Positions 50,777 through 59,000 of a stretch of DNA of 64,000 bases are shown here, piece by piece (position 1 is the stretch's first letter; each line of letters opens with the position of its first letter). The stretch covers positions 496,001 through 560,000 of the forward strand of contig NZ_CP141728.1 in the NCBI RefSeq assembly GCF_035621135.1. Reading direction: 5' to 3'. Origin of the DNA: Sinanaerobacter sp. ZZT-01. GTDB lineage: Bacteria; Bacillota; Clostridia; Peptostreptococcales; Anaerovoracaceae. The translations under genes and the position numbers were made by a program. The notes beneath the pieces were generated by a model. The model made no database searches, was not told the origin of the DNA, and saw only the letters and a list, made by a program, of their open reading frames with translations.

Positions 50777-52200
50777 GCGGCACCTCCCATCGCAAGAATG
50801 CGCTTCAAGGTACTTTGCGGCATGCCGTTCTCCAGCAGCCTTCTCTGCAGGCTCCCTGAGATGCCCTGTACGATCTCATGGTGTCCAGCAATAATGAATT
50901 TTCCGTTATCCATACGGTTTTCGGTGATGTGGTACTGGAACAGCGGACGGAAGTTTCTTGTGCCGTCCGGCAGGATCTCGCACTCCATGATTTCCATGAC
51001 GCGGCGAGCCTTATTCTCAAGCTGCTTGCAGAACACCACAAGGGGATAGGCTTCTGTCACATAGGCCATGAGGGTTTCATCAGACATATCCACCGCGCGC
51101 TTGCACAGGGATACCATTCTGCGCCATGTGGCCTCACAGCTGTTAGAGTGAATTGTGGTCAATACCGTGATACCGGTTCGGGCTGCTTCCTGGGCTGCGT
51201 TTGCCTCGGCGCTTCGCATTTCTCCCACCACTACATAATCCGGGTTAAAGCGCAGAGACATATCCAGAAGACTGGTCTGCGTAATCCGCTGCCGTTCATT
51301 TTCACTGTCGCGGGTCAGGGTGTGGATGACGCTGTTTACGACTTGCCCATCCCTGCGCCTTACCAATGCAAGCTCGCGGGAGCCGTTTTCAATGGTAAAG
51401 ATGCGCTTTCCATCCGGGATAGTGGTCAGAAGCCATCCTGCCAGCGTGGTCTTGCCGGAGCTGGTGGCTCCTGCCACGCAGGTGGACACGCCGTATCGCA
51501 GGCATTCCGATAAAAAGTCCAGCATCGGCTCGGTGGCTGTGCCGCCTCCGGTAAAGTCATCCTTTTGCATGGACTGCGGGTTTACAATACGGATAGAGGC
51601 GGCTACGCCAACATCTTCATCCACCACTGGAGACTTTAGAACCGCAATACGGATATTCTTGCTTAAATGCCCAAGTGCAGTAGGGCTGGCATTATCTAAC
51701 ACCATGCCGGAGACATGCAGCATGCGGCGCACCACATTGATTGCGTGTTCGGGACTTTCAAAGTGTTCCGTAAGCTTCTTGGTGATGCCGTTGCTATATT
51801 GGACCTCCACATCGTCCCAGGCGTTTACGTCAATTTCCTCAATGCCCTCCCCAAAGATGTACTTGGTCAGAAAAGAAAACTCGGCCATTTCGGTATAAAG
51901 TGCGTCAGTGAGCTGTGCCTCGGTCATTCCCGCTACTGCTACCCGGTTATCCTGGAGGTACTTGGCAATATACCGTTTGATTTGCTCTTTTCGCTCACCG
52001 TTGCTGCCATCCGTAATGAGTCCCGCATAATGGGAGGAAATATGGGCCTGAACCTCCCGGAGGACGGAACCAAATTCACGGGTATTTGAGGATGAAAAAA
52101 ACAGACTCTGAGAGCCTGCCGCAGTTCGTGTCTTATCTATTTTCATAACCGGAGCAGACACCGTCTTCCGGTCTACATTTCCAGGCTTCTTTCGGCTCAT
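50773..52200 (-). CDS. cpaF: CpaF/TadA pilus assembly ATPase
   Basis: A 475-residue secretion ATPase. Walker A is GATSSGKTTLAGWLL near residue 240, followed by the Asp box region (IPDGKRIFTIENGSRELAL) and Walker B-like VVVGEMRSAEANAAQEAART with the His box TTIHSNSCEATWRRM. The N-terminal 100 residues are the variable CpaF extension. It drives pilin polymerisation. It overlaps cpaE-like and tadB-like genes by ATGA. Confidence 0.93.
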   Translation of the reverse strand: MSRKKPGNVDRKTVSAPVMKIDKTRTAAGSQSLFFSSSNTREFGSVLREVQAHISSHYAGLITDGSNGERKEQIKRYIAKYLQDNRVAVAGMTEAQLTDALYTEMAEFSFLTKYIFGEGIEEIDVNAWDDVEVQYSNGITKKLTEHFESPEHAINVVRRMLHVSGMVLDNASPTALGHLSKNIRIAVLKSPVVDEDVGVAASIRIVNPQSMQKDDFTGGGTATEPMLDFLSECLRYGVSTCVAGATSSGKTTLAGWLLTTIPDGKRIFTIENGSRELALVRRRDGQVVNSVIHTLTRDSENERQRITQTSLLDMSLRFNPDYVVVGEMRSAEANAAQEAARTGITVLTTIHSNSCEATWRRMVSLCKRAVDMSDETLMAYVTEAYPLVVFCKQLENKARRVMEIMECEILPDGTRNFRPLFQYHITENRMDNGKFIIAGHHEIVQGISGSLQRRLLENGMPQSTLKRILAMGGAA

Positions 52201-53009
52201 ACGCCAAACACCTCCTTTGCTATTTTTTCAATCTCCTTGCGAAACCCCCGGCTATCCTTGAGGCTCAGCTCCCCAAATAGATTTCCGCACAGAGCCAGAT
52301 TTTCCAGCTCATCGGAATGCGGGAGCTGAAACACCACATTGCCCAGCACCTGTTCAATATGCTCTCCTGCCTGATTGGAGCGTACATTGGATGCCACCTT
52401 ATACTGCTTATCCGCATCCCATTTCTGATCCTTCAGCAGGGGCAATTGGCTGGATAGGTAGCTGATGGATTTTAAGTCGCAGTTTACCAGGCGAAGAACG
52501 GAGTCGGCCTCCAGCAGGGAAACCGCTGACAGAATGTCGTGAGCAATATAGCTGCCACAGTCGATGATGATGTAAGGCGCGATGTCTCGCAGGTGGTCGA
52601 TCAGTTCTGCCGCCAGCTCCTGGCTGTAGGGCGGATAGGTAAACACATTTTCTCCCTTGAGCATACCGATCATGGTCAGGTTGCCGATTTTCTTATGGGT
52701 CACGCAGTTCTGTTCAATGAGCAGATTGCTTACATGGGTGGCGGCAAGGATACTGCCAAGAGAGCGTTCGCATTCCAAGTCACCGGGCGGGCAGATGCAG
52801 GGAAGCATGGGGGCGGTCATATCACACAACAAAAGCGCCACATTCTTTTTTTGTTCGGCAAGGTATTTGGCAAGACGCACACTGACGGTGGTCTTTCCGC
52901 TGCCGGGGCTGCCCCATACTGCCAGCACCTGCACATCCTGTTCCGGTTCCTCCGGCAGGGCTTCCTTTTTCTCTCGGGAGAACAGGCTTCCCTTCATAAA
53001 GTTCAGCAT
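52197..53009 (-). CDS. CpaE-like MinD/ParA-family ATPase
   Basis: A 270-residue protein starting MLNFMKGSLFSREKKEALPE at 53009 behind AGGAGG; the open frame upstream is not used. The P-loop is VWGSPGSGKTTVSVRLAKYL near residue 33, a Gly-rich loop without the usual deviant KGGxGKT lysine. LLLCDMTAPML and YIIIDCGSYIAHDIL are the switch regions. CpaE-type proteins position the Tad machinery. It lies between CpaB and CpaF. Confidence 0.82.
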   Translation of the reverse strand: MLNFMKGSLFSREKKEALPEEPEQDVQVLAVWGSPGSGKTTVSVRLAKYLAEQKKNVALLLCDMTAPMLPCICPPGDLECERSLGSILAATHVSNLLIEQNCVTHKKIGNLTMIGMLKGENVFTYPPYSQELAAELIDHLRDIAPYIIIDCGSYIAHDILSAVSLLEADSVLRLVNCDLKSISYLSSQLPLLKDQKWDADKQYKVASNVRSNQAGEHIEQVLGNVVFQLPHSDELENLALCGNLFGELSLKDSRGFRKEIEKIAKEVFGV

Positions 53010-53010
53010 G

Positions 53011-53844
53011 TTATTCACCTCCTGCTTCTGTGGCAGGCATCTCCGTTTCAGCAGATGGTTCTGTGCCGGAAGGCTGTGCTGTCTGAGTATCGTCCGATAC
53101 TGCGGGTACGGGATACAGCTTGGCGATAACCTCATCCTGCAGCTTAGTAAACTGAACGGCATTTTCCTTGGAACCCCTGAAAACAAGTGAAAGGTGAAGC
53201 TTTCCATCCGCTTCCAGCGCTGCAAGAATTTTTGCTTGTTCGGGCGATACCAGCAATGTCACAGTAGAGGGAAGCTCCTTTTCCTTTTCCTCTTCCTCTT
53301 CAGAAATCTCTCCAGTGTCTGTGTCATACCCAGTGCTGGCCGTGACGCCGATCACCTCTACATAGGTCAGTTCCGGGGGGATGACTGTGGCTCCCTGCTT
53401 TTTATAGTCCGGTGCAATGACCGAGACAATATCGCCTGAGATGAGCTTGCCGGAAAGCCCCTGGGCAAAGTTTTTGATGCTGACCGAAATGGCCTGTTTA
53501 TCTCCATTTAAGCTGTACAGATATGCATTTTCAGCAGCTGGAACGTCTGAGAGCTTATCAGTAAGGATATAATCTCCGGGAAACAGGTCCGCTTCGGCAT
53601 ATTTGCCAATCACCGAATCAGGCTGGCGCAGTAAGTTCTCCGGCAGGTTATATCCGCCCACCTCCACTGTCTGCACAGTATCCTTTGTGATCTGGTCGCC
53701 GGCTTTGATCTCCTTTACCACCCGGACAATACTTGTTTTCTGCGATACGCTTTGGTTAAACAGCGGAGTAAGCGCAAAGCAGATGAGTAACGAAAGCACG
53801 ATGCAGAGTACCCCCAGCATCGTGCGGTTTTTTAGAAAACTCAT
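53011..53844 (-). CDS. cpaB: CpaB/RcpC-like pilus assembly protein with SAF domain
   Basis: A 277-residue protein. One N-terminal membrane helix (MLGVLCIVLSLLICFALTPL) and an SAF domain (VVKEIKAGDQITKDTVQTVE and DLFPGDYILTDKLSD) match CpaB. An acidic low-complexity insert (EEEEEKEKE) and a Pro/Thr-rich C-terminus follow. It works in the outer part of the Tad apparatus. It is one base from the cpaE-like gene. Confidence 0.88.
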   Translation of the reverse strand: MSFLKNRTMLGVLCIVLSLLICFALTPLFNQSVSQKTSIVRVVKEIKAGDQITKDTVQTVEVGGYNLPENLLRQPDSVIGKYAEADLFPGDYILTDKLSDVPAAENAYLYSLNGDKQAISVSIKNFAQGLSGKLISGDIVSVIAPDYKKQGATVIPPELTYVEVIGVTASTGYDTDTGEISEEEEEKEKELPSTVTLLVSPEQAKILAALEADGKLHLSLVFRGSKENAVQFTKLQDEVIAKLYPVPAVSDDTQTAQPSGTEPSAETEMPATEAGGE

Positions 53845-53886
53845 AGAGTCAATTCCTCCTTCTTTCTATTAACATTCGGATTAGAA

Positions 53887-53985
53887 TTAAAAAAAGCGGC
53901 GGTTTCGGAATCTGCGGATAAGCAGTGCTGCAACTGCAGCAACCGGAACGGCAACACAAGCGACAGTAACTAATGTTTTTTTCAT
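53887..53985 (-). CDS. 32-residue membrane peptide
   Basis: ATG at 53985 has AAGGAGG at eight bases. The peptide has a charged start (MKKT), one hydrophobic helix (VTVACVAVPVAAVAALLI) and a very basic end (RRFRNRRFF). It lies between the prepilin peptidase and CpaB genes in the same direction. The ribosome site and the strict membrane topology support a real product, perhaps a small Tad-associated peptide. Confidence 0.6.
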   Translation of the reverse strand: MKKTLVTVACVAVPVAAVAALLIRRFRNRRFF

Positions 53986-53999
53986 GGGATAGTCCTCCT

Positions 54000-54425
54000 T
54001 CAAAATAAAAAATAGGCTGCAAGACAGCCAATGGATAGAAAAGGCGCGAGGGGGTATGCCCTTGGCACAGTCCTCCCCCGCAGTTTTTGGATGATAAAAC
54101 ACAGCTTATGAAACAGAAGAAGCAGGATAAGTCCTGCCACTAACGCTGTCATTCCGTTGTAAAAGCCCAGCACCAGACCGGAAGCCGCCATGAGCTTGAT
54201 ATCCCCGCCGCCCATGCCGCCCCAGAACAGGGCGGCACTGAGCAGGACGAGGCTGGGAATCAGTCCAAGCAGTTTTTCCGGCGTAAAATCAAGCAGAGCG
54301 GTCAGGACGATGCATAGGCACAGCAGGTCGGGGACGATCCGTTTGCGGATATCCCAAGCGGATACCGCAGTCAGCAGGACAATAAAAAAGCCGCCCTGCA
54401 GCAGGAGCCACGGATCAGCCACCAT
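54000..54425 (-). CDS. Prepilin peptidase (A24)
   Basis: A 141-residue membrane protease; the start at 54425 overlaps the pilin gene by 11 bases. The two catalytic aspartates lie in SAWDIRKRIVPD and GGMGGGDIKLMAA. It has the short TadV/CpaA layout with several hydrophobic segments. It should cleave the Flp-like pilin (54415) and the TadE/DUF4320 pseudopilins. Confidence 0.9.
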   Translation of the reverse strand: MVADPWLLLQGGFFIVLLTAVSAWDIRKRIVPDLLCLCIVLTALLDFTPEKLLGLIPSLVLLSAALFWGGMGGGDIKLMAASGLVLGFYNGMTALVAGLILLLLFHKLCFIIQKLRGRTVPRAYPLAPFLSIGCLAAYFLF

Positions 54426-54645
54426 AATTGAACATATCAACGATACGCTGTTTTAATGTAGGTAAGACGGTCTCCCCGAACAGGGCATACAGTCCGGCCA
54501 GCACCAGAGCCCCAATGACAACAGCCATAAGGATCTTAATTGCCGTGTCGACGAAATTTTCCCCGTCCTTTCTGCGGAGCAAAGCCTGTGCTTCCAGCGC
54601 CTTTGTGGTGAGCTTATTGCTTACCTTGGATACGAATTTTTTCAT
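54415..54645 (-). CDS. Flp-like pilin (DUF6133-type)
   Basis: A 76-residue protein starting at 54645 behind GGAGG. A basic leader (KKFVSKVSNKLTTKALEAQA, then LLRRKDGENF) precedes a hydrophobic helix (IKILMAVVIGALVLAGLYAL), as in prepilins; DG-ENFVDTA would be a plausible cleavage region. It is followed directly by the prepilin peptidase, which supports the role as the main pilin. I know such sequences as DUF6133. Confidence 0.75.
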   Translation of the reverse strand: MKKFVSKVSNKLTTKALEAQALLRRKDGENFVDTAIKILMAVVIGALVLAGLYALFGETVLPTLKQRIVDMFNYGG

Positions 54646-54708
54646 TGAGATGACCTCCATTTTATTTGATTTGGTTTTTAATATTGGTGTATGGGTGACA
54701 TGGCAAAA

Positions 54709-55104
54709 CTACAGCCCTGCCATCTGCATACCGGGCTGCTGTTCCGGCTGGGAAGCCTGTTCCATCAGCTGTCTGCCCTGGGTCTGACTCTGTGTCAGTG
54801 CCTGCTGGTAGGCATCAACAACCGCTTGATTCAGCTGCTCGCGGAACTCCTTGGTGACCGGGAAGCAGATATCCTTGTACTCGCCATTGCCCGCCTTATA
54901 GCTGGGCATGGCAATAAACAGCCCCTTGGTGCTGTCCACGATTTTAACGTTGCGGATAGCAAAGCAGTCGTTTAGGTTGACCGATGCATACGCTCTGACA
55001 TTTCCATCCGGACGAATGGAGCCGATTTTTACATCGATCTTCATAGGGAGCGGCTGTTCAGCGGCGGTTGGTACGGCTTTCGGTGCAGTTTGTGTTTTAC
55101 TCAT
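54709..55104 (-). CDS. spoVG: SpoVG-family protein 1, with shared tail
   Basis: A 131-residue protein. After a 20-residue Ala/Pro leader, MKIDVKIGSIRPDGNVRAYA and FAIRNVKIVDSTKGLFIAMP are the SpoVG fold, a small DNA/RNA-binding regulator. The C-terminus is Gln-rich and ends QPEQQPGMQMAGL, a shared tail absent from normal SpoVG. It overlaps the second SpoVG gene by eight bases. Confidence 0.9.
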   Translation of the reverse strand: MSKTQTAPKAVPTAAEQPLPMKIDVKIGSIRPDGNVRAYASVNLNDCFAIRNVKIVDSTKGLFIAMPSYKAGNGEYKDICFPVTKEFREQLNQAVVDAYQQALTQSQTQGRQLMEQASQPEQQPGMQMAGL

Positions 55105-55432
55105 GGGGGAATCCTCCTTCTTCAGATTCTTCTACTTGCAGTGTCTGCTCCCCGGCCTGCAAGAGTGCCTGTCGGTATGCTTCCAGTACCACTTCGTTGA
55201 TCTGCTCCCGAAGCTCTTTTACGATAGGAAAGCAGGTGTCCCGGTACTCGCCGGAGGTACTTCTGCGGCTGGGCATAGCGGCAAACAGACCGGTGGGTGT
55301 TTCGATGACCTTCACGCCCCGGACAACAAAGCAGTCTGCCAGCGTAATGGATGCAAAGGCTCTTACTCTGCCATTCAAGTGAATCGTATTGATACGGGCA
55401 TCGATTCTGATGGATGTTAATTGCTGGTTCAT
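55097..55432 (-). CDS. SpoVG-family protein 2
   Basis: A 111-residue paralogue starting at 55432 behind GAAGGAGG. SIRIDARINTIHLNGRVRAF and DCFVVRGVKVIETPTGLFAA show the SpoVG fold; the C-terminus is acidic and lacks the Met tail. The tandem pair may act as a heterodimer on RNA or DNA of the operon; this is inference. Confidence 0.88.
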   Translation of the reverse strand: MNQQLTSIRIDARINTIHLNGRVRAFASITLADCFVVRGVKVIETPTGLFAAMPSRRSTSGEYRDTCFPIVKELREQINEVVLEAYRQALLQAGEQTLQVEESEEGGFPHE

Positions 55433-55460
55433 GTGTTTTCCTCCTTCATTTTCAGGCAAT

Positions 55461-55482
55461 AAAAAAACAGCCCTATGGCTGT
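55461..55482 (-). terminator. Terminator between the YodL and SpoVG genes
   Basis: ACAGCC/GGCTGT with a four-base loop followed by TTTTTTT on the minus strand, just after the stop of the YodL-domain gene in the direction of transcription. A short but canonical intrinsic terminator. Confidence 0.75.
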
Positions 55483-55493
55483 GTGGTTTATGG

Positions 55494-56054
55494 CTACAGA
55501 TTCATTTGCGGCCCTTCAATTTGTTCCTGCTCCGGCGCTTGAAATGAGATTTCCTTGAAACCAAAGGTATCACAGTAATGAAAGGTGCTGCCGCTTTTAT
55601 CATACAGCTCCAGCACATCTGACATAGACAGACTGTGCCCTTCATAGCCGGGTGGGTGGTCGACATTAAATTTGGTATAGAGTGCTTCCAGATCATTGGT
55701 GTCCACCTCGCCGTCGTACACCACTTGATAGCTGGCGGGGTCCGGTTCTCCGAAGCGTCTTGTAAAGTCGTCATAGCTGATGAATTTCATCATCACATCC
55801 GTTTCAGGTGCAATCTGCCACACACGGCAGCGCCTTAGCAGTGCAGCGTTGCCCTCCGGATCAAGGGTTCCCGCCGCCAGACGCTCGAAGGTGCCAGGGC
55901 TCCATTCCACTTCCAGTCCCTTTTTTTCTGTGAGATAGGATTTCAGTTCGTCGGTTTGGAACATAGGATCAACCACAGCATTTTCCCCGGAGAGATAGCC
56001 TGCCGTGTTTCCGTAGTACAGAATGAGGTTATTTTTAATCTGAATGTTACTCAT
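55494..56054 (-). CDS. YodL-domain accessory protein
   Basis: A 186-residue soluble protein behind AAAGGAGG. The C-terminal half (YQVVYDGEVDTNDLEALYTK, then GHSLSMSDVLELYDKSGSTF and FHYCDTFGF) is the YodL-like domain of polyvalent proteins. The N-terminal half is unassigned. Function unknown. It ends APEQEQIEGPQMNL, a clear shared tail preceded by an acidic/Gln block. Confidence 0.8.
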   Translation of the reverse strand: MSNIQIKNNLILYYGNTAGYLSGENAVVDPMFQTDELKSYLTEKKGLEVEWSPGTFERLAAGTLDPEGNAALLRRCRVWQIAPETDVMMKFISYDDFTRRFGEPDPASYQVVYDGEVDTNDLEALYTKFNVDHPPGYEGHSLSMSDVLELYDKSGSTFHYCDTFGFKEISFQAPEQEQIEGPQMNL

Positions 56055-56083
56055 GAAAAGCCCTCCTTTCCAGGTGAGGCTGA

Positions 56084-59000
56084 TTATTGGAAGTAAAACT
56101 CCACACTGTAGGTGATGTTGGACTTGTTATACATGCAGTCGTGATTTGTGTAATAGTAAAACTCCAACTGACTGTAGATGCCGGGCGAAAGGGAACGGCT
56201 GAAGGTGATGCCGTTAGTGGTAGTTCCGTAGTCGAGCTGATCCCACTGTCTGGTCAAGGTATTATATCCGCGGACACGTCCGTAGTCGCTGCCGGAATGC
56301 CCGGAAACTGGCGGCACTGTGAAGGTGTAATTGGTAATGGTCGCACCGGAGATACCCTGCTCCAGAATAACTGATTCCGGACCTGTCAAAGTCATACCAC
56401 CACCGCGATTCGGGTCGGCTACAAAGAAAACAATTGCGGCCCAGGGCGATTCGGCGCCGGTGGAGTCCACAGCTTTCACGCGAACCACGTTCTTGCCAAG
56501 CGGATAAGCTGTACTTGTTTGTGCGGGACGCCCTTCCCAAATATAGGTGATGGCATCTCCATCCGGATCACTGCTGGAAGCAGTAATGGTGATGGACACG
56601 CCCGGGGCTATGCTGTTTCCATTCGGTGTGCGGGTAATCACCGGAGTACTGGGTGCAGAATTGCTTACAGTGAAGGTGATATTCGTCCAGTCAGAATATA
56701 ACCCCCATACATCCTTGGCACGGACCTTCACGGTGTGAGTTCCCACGGCATAATAGCCGTCGGCGGTGTTGCCGGAGTATTCCAGTGTGACAGTATCCCC
56801 ATCCGGGTCGGTAGCCGATGCAGTAAGATTCACCCGCAGCTTGGCATTTTGAGCCGTGCGGGTAACGGAAGCACTTCCGGTAGGTTTGTTCGGTGCATTG
56901 TTGGTAATGGTGACATTTTGAGAGTAACTAAAGGCGCGCCCCGTGCTGTCTGTGGTACTGGCAGTCAGAACATAGCTGCCTGTGGCACTGATGGTGATAT
57001 TGCCGCCACTATTGGTGAGACTTCCGGTGTAAGCTGCCGGACTGCCGCCCTTAGTCAGCGCCCACACAAGATTTCTGCCATCCAGTCCGGTGGCTGCCGG
57101 CAGGGATACATTAAAACCAGCGCCGATATGAACAGAGGACGGAATGGTAAACGGGAAGCTGGCAACAGGCTTAATTGTTCCTGCATTTGAAACAAACGTA
57201 AACTTGCGGCCGTTTGTATCTGTTGCTTCTGCAATCAACTTAACGGAGATCGTTTTGTTGGTAGAGATATGCAGATTTCCACCATTCTTGGTCAGAGCAC
57301 CTGTTGCATACTCAGTATAAGGTCTGGCGGCTCCGCCATCGACAGAAAGGAGCCATGCCATGTCCATTTCCGCCAGCTCGGAACCCGAAGCGGTAACTGC
57401 CATGGAATCCCCGCTGTAGGTCAATGCCGGAACGCTGATGTTCATAGTTGGGATAGGATAGACAGTGAAGCTCCATTTTCTTTCGTAGGTACGGCCGGCA
57501 GGGTCCGTCATGGTCAGGGTCAGCTCATAGGTTCCCTTTGCAGGAAAAATGAGGGAGCCGCCTTCTTCTGTCAACGTACCGGAAGCATAAGCAGCATAAG
57601 GCTTGGCTTCGCCTGCGTCCTTGCTGATTGTCCAGTAAGCAGCGAGGTTATCCAGATCTGTACCGGTAATGCTAACCGCTCCAGCTTCTCCTGCATACCA
57701 TACCTGCGGCACATTCAGCGTAACAGATGGTACCGGGTAGACTGTTGTAGCTGCTTTGTACGAGAATACACGGTCAAGCGCATCCGTCATGGAAGCAGTC
57801 AGGGTGTAGGTTCCGACATCCTGAAAGCGGATTTTCCCGCCGTAAGCATTCAGACTGCCTTCCAATGCATTGGTAAGTTCCACCGGTTCCCCATCTTTTG
57901 TGAGCACCCATTCTACCGGCAGTGTATTGTTATTGCCGCGGGTACGCAGATCAATGGTGCGGTCGGTATGGGTGGCGTCCGGCAGCTCGAAAGAAAGCGT
58001 CAGCACCGGCAGGACTTCAATTTTCCCGCCATCCTCATACAGGAACACACGACCGGTTTCGTCGGTAATCCGGGCAATAAGCTCATAGATTCCTGCATGC
58101 TTGAACCGGATAGTGCCGCCGCCGTTTGTAAGCGTGCCGTCTAGATAAGTTGCAAGATCCTGGAATCCGAAGCTGTTCTCCAACAGCCACTCCACCTTTA
58201 GATCCCCCAATTCCAAGATTTCTGGAATAATGGATACGGGGGTATCCGTATGGGCAGTTTCCGGCAACTTGTAGGTGATACCCGGTACCGGATAGACCTT
58301 AATAGGTGCAGTATAGCTGTAGCTTCTGCCAGCAGGGTCTGTAAAGGCGGCCTTCAGCACATATTCGCCCTTTTCCTTAAAGCGCACGATGCTTTCGGTA
58401 CCGGTCAGAGTTCCTTCCACATAGTCCGAGAGCGTGAGCGCTTCACCGTTTCGGGTCAATGACCACTGAATTTCAGCAGTCCCAAGATGTTGGAATGATG
58501 CCTGCACCTGAACACTTTTGTCTGTATGGGAAATCTCCGGCAGATAGAAGCCAACAGCGCCCACCGGGTAGATGGTAACAGCCTGTGATGCTTCAAAGGT
58601 TCTGCCAGTTTCATCCGTCAGCGTTCCGGTAAGACGGTACACGCCTTTGTCCTTAAAACGAACTTTGCCGCCTTCATCGGTCAGGGAGCCTTCCAGTTCC
58701 TCTGCGATTTCAGCCGTTTCTCCATTCTTCATAAGGCTCCACACCACAGGCATATCATCTGCATTTAGCAGTGTGGTAGAGATGTCCAGCTCCGTATCGG
58801 TATGGGCTGCTTCAGGAAGTCCAAAGGTAATCTCTGCAACGGGATAGACTGTTGTACTTTCCGTATGGGTAAAGCTGCGGCCAGTTTCATCGGTCAGGGA
58901 TGCTGTAAGTGTCTGTTGTCCGGAACTCTTGAACACAAAGGTGCCGCCCTCATTTCCAAGCGCACCATCCAGCATATCGGTAAGAGCTGTTGTTTCACCG

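Noticed and set aside
53010-53225. Upstream extension of the CpaE-like frame
   Set aside because: It overlaps the cpaB gene; MLNFMKG at 53009 has AGGAGG at the right distance.
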